DNA of 64,000 nucleotides from Pedobacter kyonggii. Its GTDB lineage: Bacteria; Bacteroidota; Bacteroidia; Sphingobacteriales; Sphingobacteriaceae. Positions within the stretch are counted from its first letter, which is position 1. Each line of letters begins with the position of its first letter. The stretch is from assembly GCF_004310665.1 (NCBI RefSeq), contig NZ_SIXF01000003.1:249087-313086 (forward strand). Reading direction: 5' to 3'. A model generated the notes under the pieces. The model was not told the origin of the DNA and did no database searches. It was given only the letters and a program-made list of their open reading frames with translations. Shown here piece by piece: positions 1 to 7,790 of the stretch. The translations under genes and the position numbers were made by a program.

Positions 1-276
1 TTCCATTTCGGTCTTAAATGCCCTTACAATATCTTCCGAATGCGTGGTAAGTTGAATGTGCGGAAAGGCTATAAAATGCGACCTCAGTTTATCGATGTCT
101 ACAATGGCAACTGTTGATTTGATGTAGCCATTTGACCGCAGTTTTTTAATGCGGTCTACAATATGGGTCATGCTTTTTCTAAGCTTGCCCGAAACTTCTT
201 TATAGGTTAATAATCCATCACGTTGTAAAAGATTTAGGATTTCGATATCAGTCTGATCAACTTTTTGAGGTTGCAT
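1..276 (-). CDS. Lrp/AsnC family transcriptional regulator (C-terminal part outside window)
   Basis: The reverse strand opens at ATG 276 and stays open to the window edge (92 codons), so the C-terminal part is missing. The visible part starts MQPQKVDQTDIEILNLLQRD and continues with an AsnC-type winged helix-turn-helix (residues about 8-55), followed by the start of the ligand-binding half (STVAIVDIDKLRSHF, then HIQLTTHSEDIV). Lrp/AsnC proteins usually sense amino acids and often control themselves and a divergent neighbour; here the neighbour is serC. An exact 14-base repeat (ATACTTAGTGTATA) lies just upstream of the start codon and again about 100 bp further, and is a candidate autoregulatory operator. 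Family assignment is firm; the effector is unknown. Confidence 0.85.
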   Translation of the reverse strand, partial: MQPQKVDQTDIEILNLLQRDGLLTYKEVSGKLRKSMTHIVDRIKKLRSNGYIKSTVAIVDIDKLRSHFIAFPHIQLTTHSEDIVRAFKTEME

Positions 277-280
277 GTAA

Positions 281-395
281 ATACTTAGTGTATAATTGTT
301 TCTTTTTTGTTCGCTTTTGTGCAGCCTAAAAATAGTTAAAATAAGGTATATTTATATAATTTATTATCGTTATTTAAAAACATACTTAGTGTATA
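281..395. promoter_or_regulatory. Paired candidate Lrp operators in the Lrp-serC divergent region
   Basis: ATACTTAGTGTATA occurs at 281-294 and again at 382-395. The core has the form ATAC-N5-GTAT, an imperfect palindrome. The first copy lies 4 bp from the regulator's start codon and the second lies between the two divergent genes. The rest of the 277-599 spacer is AT-rich, and I see no gene or confident promoter in it. That this is an Lrp binding site is inferred from position and symmetry only. Confidence 0.5.
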
Positions 396-599
396 TATTA
401 CAATAATAGTGAGAATTATGAAGTTTAAATAAAAATTATATTCTGTCAGCTTATTTTTCTGATATGCTAAACCAAATTTTTAGGATGTTTAGGGTTTGAT
501 AAAAAATAATTTTTATCAAAAAAATAAGTTGTTGCGGTATAATTTGCTTAACTACTGATCTTTACGCTGTAATTAATTTAACCGAATATTATTCTTCTC

Positions 600-1697
600 A
601 TGCATAAAAAACACAATTTCGGTGCCGGGCCATGCATATTGCCGTCATCTGTAATGGAACAAGCTGCTCAGGCCGTAATCAATTGGGGAGGGATGGGTTT
701 ATCTATTTTAGAAGTTTCTCATCGATCGCCAGAATTTGAAGATGTAGTACTTAAAACCCAGCTTTTGGTGCGCGAGTTATTGTCTGTTCCAGATCACTAT
801 TCAGTACTTTTTTTGCAGGGTGGGGCCAGTACACAATTTGCTATGGTTCCTATGAATTTTTTGAGTGCAGGAAAAAAAGCCGCTTATCTTGATACCGGTT
901 ATTTTGCACAAAAAGCCATTAAAGAGGCCAAATTGTTTGGCGAAGTGGAGCTAGTTGCTTCTTCGAAAGATAAAGATTACGCCTATATCCCAGTTGGTTT
1001 TAATAACGATAAGCATGCAGCATACCTGCATTGTACTTCAAATAATACGATTGAGGGGACAGAAATATTTGATTTCTCTACTGCCGGCGCACCGTTGATA
1101 TGCGATATGTCATCAGATATTTTTTCCAGAAAAATTAACATCACCGATTTTGATCTTATTTATGCAGGTGCGCAAAAGAATATGGGACCGGCTGGGATGA
1201 CACTTGTTATTGCTAAAAATGAATTTCTTGATCAGGCAAAAAAGGAAATCCCATCAATGTTGGATTATCGGGTATTCCGCGATAATATGAGCATGTACAA
1301 TACACCGCCGGTTTTTTCTATTTATGTGGCCATGCTTAATTTATTGTGGCTGAAAGATCAGGGTGGTGTTAGTGGAATAGAACAAAGAAATATAGAAAAA
1401 GCAAAATTATTATATGCCGAAATAGACAGGAATCCGCTTTTTTACGGTACGGCCGATGTTGAGCATCGCTCTCGAATGAACGTTACTTTCTTAGCCATTA
1501 ATAAAGAGGTAGAGACCGGGTTCTTAAAATTTGCAGCAGATATGGGAATTGTAGGCATAAAAGGTTATAGAACAGTTGGTGGATTTAGGGCTTCACTTTA
1601 CAATGCGCTTCCATTATCAAGTGTTGAGGTATTGGTAAATGCAATGGCCAGTTTTGAAAAAATATACAGTGATAAAACAGTTCTTGAACTCGAATAA
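600..1697 (+). CDS. serC: Phosphoserine aminotransferase
   Basis: This 365-residue protein is a class V PLP aminotransferase that converts 3-phosphohydroxypyruvate and glutamate to phosphoserine and 2-oxoglutarate, the second step of serine synthesis. The start MHKKHNFGAGPCILP is the classic SerC N-terminus. The PLP lysine is K193 in YAGAQKNMGPAGM, and the substrate and cofactor loop QGGAST is at about 73-78. Length is normal for the family. It lies 11 bp before a DUF1015 gene, which often accompanies serine genes in Bacteroidota, but serA is not between them here. Control by the divergent Lrp-family regulator is plausible. Confidence 0.97.
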   Translation: MHKKHNFGAGPCILPSSVMEQAAQAVINWGGMGLSILEVSHRSPEFEDVVLKTQLLVRELLSVPDHYSVLFLQGGASTQFAMVPMNFLSAGKKAAYLDTGYFAQKAIKEAKLFGEVELVASSKDKDYAYIPVGFNNDKHAAYLHCTSNNTIEGTEIFDFSTAGAPLICDMSSDIFSRKINITDFDLIYAGAQKNMGPAGMTLVIAKNEFLDQAKKEIPSMLDYRVFRDNMSMYNTPPVFSIYVAMLNLLWLKDQGGVSGIEQRNIEKAKLLYAEIDRNPLFYGTADVEHRSRMNVTFLAINKEVETGFLKFAADMGIVGIKGYRTVGGFRASLYNALPLSSVEVLVNAMASFEKIYSDKTVLELE

Positions 1698-1708
1698 TCC
1701 GTTAAACG

Positions 1709-2830
1709 ATGATAAAAATATCTCCATTAAAGGCACTACAGCCAGGTAAAGATATCTTTGATCTGATGATTTCTGATCAGGTGAACGGTAAGGTGCATAA
1801 AAATGAACAGCTTTCGTTTGAAGACCTGCTTAATCTATTTGGATGTCCTTTAGATGATCTGCCTGCTATTTATGTTTACGAGTTCCGTAGCGAGTTTGGT
1901 GTAATGAGGGGAATTTGGGCAGCTACCGATCTCTCCCAAACACCAGTAAATGCAATAAAAAGGCACGAAGAAACGGTATCGTCGAAAGTAGAATCGCTTA
2001 AAATAGATCGGAGAAATAAGGCAGTGCAAAAATCGCCAATCTTATTGGTTCATAAAAAGGATAAAACTTTAGATTCGCTTATTGATTTTGTGGTGCGTAC
2101 GCGTAAACCTTTAACCAGCGAATGGTCGCAGATGGGACATTTTCTTTATCAGGTATTGGAAGAAGATGTTATTGAAAAATTTGTTGAAGCGTTTATGAAA
2201 CTTCATGCGGTTTACCTGGCCGATGGTCATCATCGTTTGGAAGCAGCCTGTTCGTTGCAGAAAAGCATAGCTCAGCAAATCAGTTCGCTTTTTGTTTCTG
2301 CCGATACAATTTCGATAGGTGCCTTTCATAGAGTGGTTTCGGGTGTAGATATTTGTTATTCACAGTTGATGGAAAAACTGGAACAGTATTATTATATCTC
2401 AAAAATTCCCAACAACAAAGCTTATAAACCTGATCAGAAAAATAGGCTAGGCCTTTGTTTTAAAGGCGAATGGTATCAACTGGATTTAAATAAAGCTTCT
2501 ATTGTATTGTCAGAAGTGCCGGATACGGTGATTTTACAAGATCAAATTCTGTCAGCTGTTCTTGGTATCAATAAACCGAAGGAAGACGAAAGACTAGTCT
2601 GCTTTCCGGATTGCAAATGGTCTCAATTTCTTGAAGTGCTGAATAGTGATGAAACGTCAATTGGCTTTTCTCTTTTCCCGATGACAGCGGATGCATTTAT
2701 TACCACTGCAGAAAAGGGTGAGTTTTTGCCGCCAAAATCTACCTGGATAGCGCCTAAGATCCCTCAGGGATTTATGGCGAGTAGCCCAGTTGCCATAACG
2801 GCGAAAGGAGAACAGGTAAGGGTAAATTAA
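1709..2830 (+). CDS. DUF1015 family protein (serine-locus associated)
   Basis: A 373-residue cytosolic protein of the DUF1015 family. The family hallmark YLADGHHRLEAA is at 169-180 (D172, H174, H175, R176), preceded by the PLTSEW segment at about 134. The N-terminus (ISPLKALQPGK) matches the usual start of the family. The function is not established. In many Bacteroidota it is encoded with serC and serA, suggesting a role tied to serine metabolism. Here it follows serC by 11 bp and is probably co-transcribed. It is somewhat shorter than the roughly 400-residue members I recall. Family assignment is confident, function is open. Confidence 0.85.
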   Translation: MIKISPLKALQPGKDIFDLMISDQVNGKVHKNEQLSFEDLLNLFGCPLDDLPAIYVYEFRSEFGVMRGIWAATDLSQTPVNAIKRHEETVSSKVESLKIDRRNKAVQKSPILLVHKKDKTLDSLIDFVVRTRKPLTSEWSQMGHFLYQVLEEDVIEKFVEAFMKLHAVYLADGHHRLEAACSLQKSIAQQISSLFVSADTISIGAFHRVVSGVDICYSQLMEKLEQYYYISKIPNNKAYKPDQKNRLGLCFKGEWYQLDLNKASIVLSEVPDTVILQDQILSAVLGINKPKEDERLVCFPDCKWSQFLEVLNSDETSIGFSLFPMTADAFITTAEKGEFLPPKSTWIAPKIPQGFMASSPVAITAKGEQVRVN

Positions 2831-2855
2831 TAGATAAACCTATAAAACAAACGAT

Positions 2856-3002
2856 ATGTTCGATCTCGATTTAGAAAGTATAGCGCAGATAGGCGCTACC
2901 TTTCTGATAATTGCTTTCTTTTTAGTGGCTTTGTACAAAAAGCGTCTTAAAGTAAACAAGAAAAAAAATGATGGAGAGCAAGATTACCTGCACTGGCTCT
3001 AA
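2856..3002 (+). CDS. Small single-pass membrane protein, 48 aa
   Basis: A short open frame starts at ATG 2856, 25 bp after the DUF1015 stop, and ends with TAA at 3000-3002. The product begins MFDLDLESIAQIGATFLIIA, has one hydrophobic segment at about residues 9-27, then a strongly basic stretch (KKRLKVNKKKN) and an acidic tail ending in DYLHWL. This is the shape of a small inner-membrane protein with a cytoplasmic basic flank. I do not recognise a named family. Its place at the end of the serC unit and its clean membrane topology support it being real. Confidence 0.55.
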   Translation: MFDLDLESIAQIGATFLIIAFFLVALYKKRLKVNKKKNDGEQDYLHWL

Positions 3003-3113
3003 ACGGTTAAGTTGAATAGTCTTGTGCTATTTTTTTGTTATGGTAAATCAATTTAGTTTGATATGGAGTAAGCTTTGCAGTTAATTATGCCTATAGAGGT
3101 TAATTAAAGAAAT

Positions 3114-3141
3114 TTGATTATAGTTAAATTTTATACTTTTG
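3114..3141 (+). promoter_or_regulatory. Bacteroidota-type promoter before the secreted 265-aa gene
   Basis: TACTTTTG at 3134-3141 fits the Bacteroidota -7 consensus TAnnTTTG. A TTG at 3114-3116 sits 17 bp upstream, a slightly short spacing for the -33 element. The gene starts 29 bp downstream of the -7 box. Confidence 0.45.
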
Positions 3142-3170
3142 GGTTATTGATATTTACAATTTAACCCGAT

Positions 3171-3968
3171 ATGTTTATGAAAATGCTTTTTAGAGTTTGC
3201 ATACTTTCTGTTTTAATCTGTTCATCTATTCTGGCGAGTGCACAAACCGTTACCCTAGATTATTTTTTTAATCGTGAAACCCGCAAGGATAAACAGGGAA
3301 AAGAAATCCGTTTTCATTACCTATGGAGTGAGCGGGCCATGAGTGGTTTTTCTATTTTTGGCAATGTATTTAAAAAAGAAGGATTTAAATTGGATTCGCT
3401 TGAAACAGCACCAACACTGGCCAACTTAAAGGGAAGTGATGTTTATTTAATTGTAGATCCCGATCGCCCGAAAGAAAATCCTAAACCTAATTATATCGAG
3501 GCTGACCATATTACTGCAATTTCTGCATGGGTAAAGCAGGGTGGGGTATTGGTGATGTTTGCCAACGATAGTGCCAATGTAGAATTACGGCATTTTAATA
3601 AACTAGCCAATGTATTTGGTATGCACTTTACGAATGAGATGCAAAATCACGTTATTGATGACAAACATTTTGAAGATGGCGGCATTGTGATCAAAAACAA
3701 TCCAGTATTTAAAACGGCGCAGAAAATATTTATGAAAGATATTTGCTCCATTGAAACAAAAGCTGGCGCAAAACCGGTTTTGAAAAATGCGGCAAACGCA
3801 ACTGTTATTGCTTCGGCTAAATATGGTAAAGGAACAGTAATTGCCATTGCCGACCCATGGTTGTATGACGAATATGTTAATGGACGTTTACCAAAAGAAA
3901 TGGGTTTCGAAAATGATAAAGCAGCCCATGATCTGGTGGTTTGGTTAAAAAGCATCGTTAAAAAATAA
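3171..3968 (+). CDS. Secreted glutamine-amidotransferase-fold protein (DUF4350/ThuA-like)
   Basis: A 265-residue protein with a signal peptide (about residues 1-24, cleavage near ASA-QTV); ATG 3177 is an alternative start. The body resembles class I glutamine-amidotransferase-like domains that carry no amidotransferase activity. It has the alternating pattern of a flavodoxin-like fold: DVYLIVDPDRP, then AISAWVKQGGVLVMFANDS, then VIASAKYGKGTVIAIADPWLYDEY. No catalytic Cys nucleophile is visible at the expected turn. Comparable domains occur in Bacteroidota beside rhamnogalacturonan or polysaccharide genes, so a periplasmic carbohydrate-related role is possible, but no such gene is adjacent. 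It converges on the DUF1543 gene with a 4-bp gap. Confidence 0.6.
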   Translation: MFMKMLFRVCILSVLICSSILASAQTVTLDYFFNRETRKDKQGKEIRFHYLWSERAMSGFSIFGNVFKKEGFKLDSLETAPTLANLKGSDVYLIVDPDRPKENPKPNYIEADHITAISAWVKQGGVLVMFANDSANVELRHFNKLANVFGMHFTNEMQNHVIDDKHFEDGGIVIKNNPVFKTAQKIFMKDICSIETKAGAKPVLKNAANATVIASAKYGKGTVIAIADPWLYDEYVNGRLPKEMGFENDKAAHDLVVWLKSIVKK

Positions 3969-3972
3969 TAGC

Positions 3973-4539
3973 TTATAATTTATCCAATTTAAAATAGCCT
4001 AAATGAATCTCATCTTCAGGTAACCCTGAAGATGTTTTTATTTCGATATGGTATTTTTGTTTCGATTCTTCGCTTAAAATATCCTCAATTTTATAAATAT
4101 CATCTACATCAATACCATACTTTTCATCAATATGGGCATTGGCACCTTTTATCGAATTGGTTTTAAAGAATACTGTTTTCTTTGCTTCTTGTATTGCCTT
4201 TGCCCTTTCATCATAAACAGATAGCACAATATAATGTTGTTCATATAGCTGGTTCGACTGGTAGCCACCAAGATTAATAAAAAATAGTTTATTAGTTGAA
4301 AGGGTAGTATGGTTGTCTCTTAATTTAATGTTGATTTCATAGTTGTCAACCTTATTCACTTCCCGCCAGCCATCTATATGAATACTGGCTCCTGCTTCGG
4401 GCCAAAATGCTTTAATTTCGGGAACAAGCGCTTTAAGTGAATGGGCAATACCGAAGAAATAATCGTGCTGTTCTACATTTCTTTTCGGTGCTTTCGATCC
4501 CAATAAAAGCATGTATAGTTTAGGTTGCTGTTCGTCCAT
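3973..4539 (-). CDS. DUF1543 domain protein
   Basis: A 188-residue protein without signal or membrane segment. The N-terminal half (KLYMLLLGSKAPKRNVEQHD, then FFGIAHSLKALVPEIKAFWPEAG) matches my recollection of DUF1543, in which a short G-R/K-x-x-E-x-H-D segment is conserved. A second similar half follows (FINLGGYQSNQLYEQHYIVLSVYD), suggesting an internal two-domain repeat. The function is unknown. It is transcribed on its own, convergent with the upstream secreted protein gene. Confidence 0.6.
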   Translation of the reverse strand: MDEQQPKLYMLLLGSKAPKRNVEQHDYFFGIAHSLKALVPEIKAFWPEAGASIHIDGWREVNKVDNYEINIKLRDNHTTLSTNKLFFINLGGYQSNQLYEQHYIVLSVYDERAKAIQEAKKTVFFKTNSIKGANAHIDEKYGIDVDDIYKIEDILSEESKQKYHIEIKTSSGLPEDEIHLGYFKLDKL

Positions 4540-4946
4540 ATTTAATTGATTGCCTTTTCTTTTAACAGCGTTAATGAGAATTGGTTTGTGATTTTACATC
4601 TTCTTTTAACCACAGAGAACACAAAGAGGAAGGGGCGGAGAACACAAAGCTGGTGATCATGCAGTACAAACCTTTCATTATAAACCCGATAGCAGTGGAT
4701 GCCGATTCTCCATCGGCTGGAACGAATAGCGGGACTACCACACCCCATGGAATACTGACCTTCATTTCCAAAACCTAAAAGCATTACAAACATCATTATA
4801 TTGATCCTTATGAAATAAATTATCCCTCAGGATGACAATATTAGGGTAATTAATTCCGTGCTTCCGTGGTGAAAAATAAAACAATTTCGTTTTTTTTGGA
4901 TTATATGATCTGATGAATTGAGGTGCACATATAAATGCAGCGATAA
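4540..4946. other. Intergenic spacer, no gene seen
   Basis: The spacer contains a degenerate repeat in which GAGAACACAAAG occurs twice about 24 bp apart (4615-4650), of the kind often scattered in Bacteroidota genomes. Short frames on both strands here are low-complexity and overlap each other; none looks like a protein. Confidence 0.5.
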
Positions 4947-6650
4947 ATGGATATTAAAAAAGCAAAAAAGAAGATCGCGATTTTAGGCGGTGGGCCGAGT
5001 GGTCTTTTTATGTATAAAAGATTAATCGAATCTAAAACTACCAACTTTGTAATAGATATTTTCGAGCGAAAAGATTATTTGGGGGCAGGTATGCCTTATA
5101 GTGCCGAAGGAGCTAATGTAGAACACATCACCAATGTATCAGACAATGAAATTCCGATCATTTTTAATTCTATAGAAGATTGGGTGAAAATAGCACCCAA
5201 ATCAGTTTTAAAAAAGTTTAATATCAACGAGGAGAAATTTAACGAGTATAAGGTATTGCCCAGGCTGTTTTTTGGTGAATACCTATCTGCCCAGTTTAAT
5301 CTGCTGAAAGATGCTGCGACCAAAAAAGGCATAAAAACCAATGTACATTTAAATTGTGTGGTAAAAGATATTATCGATTTTCCTGCAGATAATAAGATAG
5401 GGATAAGCATTAAAGGGCATGAAAATACCTATTTTGACCAGGTGATTATTTGTATCGGTCACAATTGGCCAAAGAAATATGAAGGCCGTATACCCAATTA
5501 TTTCGATTCGCCTTACCCACCGAAAAAACTTTTATTAAAACTTCATCATCCAGTGGCTATTATGGGCTCGTCGTTAACTGCAATTGATGCGTTAAGGACG
5601 CTGTCACGTCAAAACGGGAAGTTTGAGGAAGAGGAGGATGGAACCTATCGTTACCATTTGGAAAGCGCGGGTTTTAAAATTGTAATGCATTCGCGTAGCG
5701 GTTTATTACCTGCTATTCGCTTTCATCTGGAAGATTCGCATCTGGGAAAGGAAGAAACGCTGAGCAAAGCTGAAATTAAGGCGAGTATAACTGAGAATGG
5801 AGGCTTTTTGCCATTGGATTTTGTATTTGAAAAGAATTTCAAGGAAATATTTATTGAAAAAGATCCAGCTTTTTATGAGCTGATTAAAGCATTGAATCTG
5901 GAAGAATTTGTTGAGACCATGATGGGGTTCAGAGAAAAAATGGAGCCTTTCGATCTTTTTAAACAAGAATATGAAGAGGCAGAAAAATCTATAGAAAAGC
6001 GAAAATCTATTTATTGGAAAGAAGCCTTGGCTGTATTAAGTTTTGCAATGAGTTATCCGGCAAAATATCTGTCTGCGGAAGATATGGAGCGGCTTCAAAA
6101 AGTATTAATGCCCCTTATTTCTATTGTAATTGCATTTGTGCCCCAAAGTTCGTGCAGAGAATTATTGGCACTGCACGAGGCTGGTGTGTTAAGCATTGTT
6201 GCCGTTGGGGATAATGCGGAGGTAGAACCGTTAAAAACAGGCGGTGCAGATTATTATTACAAAGTGGGTGATCAGGAGATGACTGTTCACTTCGATACCT
6301 TTATCGATTGTGTTGGTCAGCCACATCTTTCTTTCGATGATTTTCCTTTTAAAAGCTTAATTACAAATGGAACGGTTAGTCCGGCCATGTTGCAGTTCCA
6401 GTCTGCTAAAAATGGAAAAGCAGAAATGAAGCATAATGATTTAGTGATAAGGAAAGGCAATACTTACTTTTTAACTGTGCCTGGTATCACCATCAACGAT
6501 CATTTTCAGGTGGTTAACGAAGCGGGGCAGGTGAATGAACGAATCTATATTATGGCCGTTCCGTACATTGGTGGCTATAACCCCGATTATTCCGGAATCG
6601 ATTTCTGTGAAGCCGCATCAGAGGCGGTGCTCAACAGTATTTTAAACTAA
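4947..6650 (+). CDS. FAD/NAD(P)-binding protein (NAD_binding_9 type)
   Basis: A 567-residue flavoprotein-like protein. A Rossmann dinucleotide motif GGGPSGL sits at 14-20 (with ILGGGPSGLFMYKRLIE), followed by an acidic strand end (DIFERKDYLGAGMPYS) characteristic of the NAD_binding_9 group. A second nucleotide-binding turn is visible at about residues 205-215 (VAIMGSSLTAIDALR). No signal peptide or membrane segment is seen. Members are often annotated as FAD-NAD(P)-binding or HcaN-like oxidoreductases, and the substrate is not known. It stands alone, with long spacers on both sides. The family is likely and the specific reaction undetermined. Confidence 0.7.
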   Translation: MDIKKAKKKIAILGGGPSGLFMYKRLIESKTTNFVIDIFERKDYLGAGMPYSAEGANVEHITNVSDNEIPIIFNSIEDWVKIAPKSVLKKFNINEEKFNEYKVLPRLFFGEYLSAQFNLLKDAATKKGIKTNVHLNCVVKDIIDFPADNKIGISIKGHENTYFDQVIICIGHNWPKKYEGRIPNYFDSPYPPKKLLLKLHHPVAIMGSSLTAIDALRTLSRQNGKFEEEEDGTYRYHLESAGFKIVMHSRSGLLPAIRFHLEDSHLGKEETLSKAEIKASITENGGFLPLDFVFEKNFKEIFIEKDPAFYELIKALNLEEFVETMMGFREKMEPFDLFKQEYEEAEKSIEKRKSIYWKEALAVLSFAMSYPAKYLSAEDMERLQKVLMPLISIVIAFVPQSSCRELLALHEAGVLSIVAVGDNAEVEPLKTGGADYYYKVGDQEMTVHFDTFIDCVGQPHLSFDDFPFKSLITNGTVSPAMLQFQSAKNGKAEMKHNDLVIRKGNTYFLTVPGITINDHFQVVNEAGQVNERIYIMAVPYIGGYNPDYSGIDFCEAASEAVLNSILN

Positions 6651-6778
6651 GTGTTAAATAATATGCTACCGAAAATATTAGTACTAATTCGCTAACAATA
6701 CGCTATCTATACTTAAGGTATGCGCCTATGCCCTGCTTGGGCATGTAGAGTTGCTACAGTTTTTCCTTTAGGCTAGTT

Positions 6779-6827
6779 GGTCAGGATCGCAGATCCTGAC
6801 CTTTGTACTGCGGATTTGTAATCCGCA
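6779..6827. repeat. Twin-hairpin dispersed repeat, copy 1
   Basis: Two perfect hairpins lie in tandem. 6779-6801 has a 10-bp stem with a GCA loop (GGTCAGGATC and its complement). 6809-6827 has an 8-bp stem with a TGT loop (TGCGGATT and its complement). A matching pair with the same overall layout is at 54858-54904. Confidence 0.7.
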
Positions 6828-7140
6828 TTGTAATCTTGTTTAAGGTTTAATTAATGAGGTTTTCAGTATTTTTTGATCACAAGAAGGATGTAGTAAAGAT
6901 AAGCTTGATTTATGAATCAATTAGTGTTGTTTCTGCAAAAAATGCAGCGAGTAAAACGGATTATTTATTGTTTTTCAAGATAATAAACAGCAGTTTTTTT
7001 AAAGTAGCTTACTTATGTTGATGTTTGACTTATTTGATAATTGAGAGCAGAAATTACTCAAAAATAGTATACTTCATTTAATTGCTTTTAGAGAAAAAAA
7101 TCCCTAATGGAGTGTTAGAGCTTGTTTTGTGTAAAAAAAA

Positions 7141-7150
7141 CAAACGTTTG
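7141..7150. promoter_or_regulatory. LacI-type operator candidate 1
   Basis: CAAACGTTTG is a perfect 10-bp palindrome followed by CGC. The same core occurs at 7406-7415 and 26921-26930. LacI-family operators typically have a central CG and this arm composition. No LacI regulator is encoded in the window. Confidence 0.55.
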
Positions 7151-7377
7151 CGCTTAATTTGTGTGATGTCTTTTTAAAGTTACAAAATTTATAAAAATGG
7201 TATAGCCTTTCTGAGTGTAAGCGAGCCTAAATATGATTCTTTAAGCCAAATATCAGTAACCAATCAAACTATCATTTAAAGCTTTTTCCTTAACAGTTAT
7301 TCATTATTAGAATATCGTTTATAAAAATTATAAAAATTAGTTGATTAATACGGCTGTTCAATGTTTATAACCATTTA

Positions 7378-7385
7378 TAGCTTTG
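7378..7385 (+). promoter_or_regulatory. Candidate -7 promoter element for the SusCD operon
   Basis: TAGCTTTG matches TAnnTTTG. No convincing -33 TTG is correctly spaced. The expected start would be near 7391, about 14 bp before operator 2, giving an untranslated leader of about 400 nt. Confidence 0.4.
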
Positions 7386-7404
7386 CTTATTACGCATTTT
7401 TTAA

Positions 7405-7416
7405 GCAAACGTTTGC
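7405..7416. promoter_or_regulatory. LacI-type operator candidate 2
   Basis: GCAAACGTTTGC is a perfect 12-bp palindrome. It lies just downstream of the putative promoter at 7378-7385, where a bound repressor could block transcription. The core is shared with the sites at 7141 and 26921. Confidence 0.6.
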
Positions 7417-7601
7417 GTTAAGAAAAAATAAAAAACAACTTTCTTAATATATACCTTGCATTAACAAATCATAACTAGCCGATATTTTATTTTAGTATTA
7501 CGAGCAAAAAATCTTGTTAACTAGCAAGAAATAATAAATAATTAATAAAATAATAAAGCACCTCTAACCAAGGTATTATAGCAAACAAACAAAAACTAAT
7601 C

Positions 7602-7631
7602 ATTCTTAGTGCTTCTACATGTACTAAGAAT
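7602..7631 (+). promoter_or_regulatory. Leader hairpin upstream of susC
   Basis: ATTCTTAGT (7602-7610) pairs perfectly with ACTAAGAAT (7623-7631) across a 12-nt loop. No U-tract follows, so it is not an obvious terminator. It may be a leader structure that controls translation or mRNA stability. Confidence 0.4.
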
Positions 7632-7790
7632 TAATATTAATCATCCTAAACCATATTCCATGATCAAAAATTTTACTTTTTGTCTTCAGGCATTGCTTTG
7701 CCCAAAAATCTCAAATCGAGGTCATTTCTTTCTTACATCTTAACAATCAAGATTACTTTTTAAACACTTAAACTTAATTAAACTAATAAA

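Larger units (their letters stand above)
6651..7790. other. Long leader/spacer before the first SusC gene
   Basis: This 1.1 kb stretch has no convincing protein gene. It holds a twin-hairpin repeat (6779-6827), two LacI-type palindromes (7141-7150, 7405-7416), a TAGCTTTG promoter-like element (7378-7385), a 9-bp-stem hairpin (7602-7631) and a 27-codon frame (7660-7743) ending 47 bp before susC. A 55-codon frame at 6854-7021 has no recognisable features. Confidence 0.6.

Noticed and set aside
536-552. TATAATTTG before serC as a promoter
   Set aside because: The spacing between TA and TTTG is off by one from TAnnTTTG and there is no -33 element.
4542-4796. Reverse-strand frame of 84 codons and overlapping frames on both strands
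   Set aside because: The translation is irregular, covers repeat-like sequence (GAGAACACAAAG twice) and matches no family I know.
6854-7021. 55-codon frame starting MRFSVFFDHKKDV in the susC leader
   Set aside because: No recognisable domain, AT-rich composition like its surroundings, and no clear start signal; kept only as a remark in the spacer entry.
7660-7743. 27-codon frame as an annotated leader peptide gene
   Set aside because: Too short and without supporting ribosome-site or conservation evidence; mentioned only as part of the leader finding.
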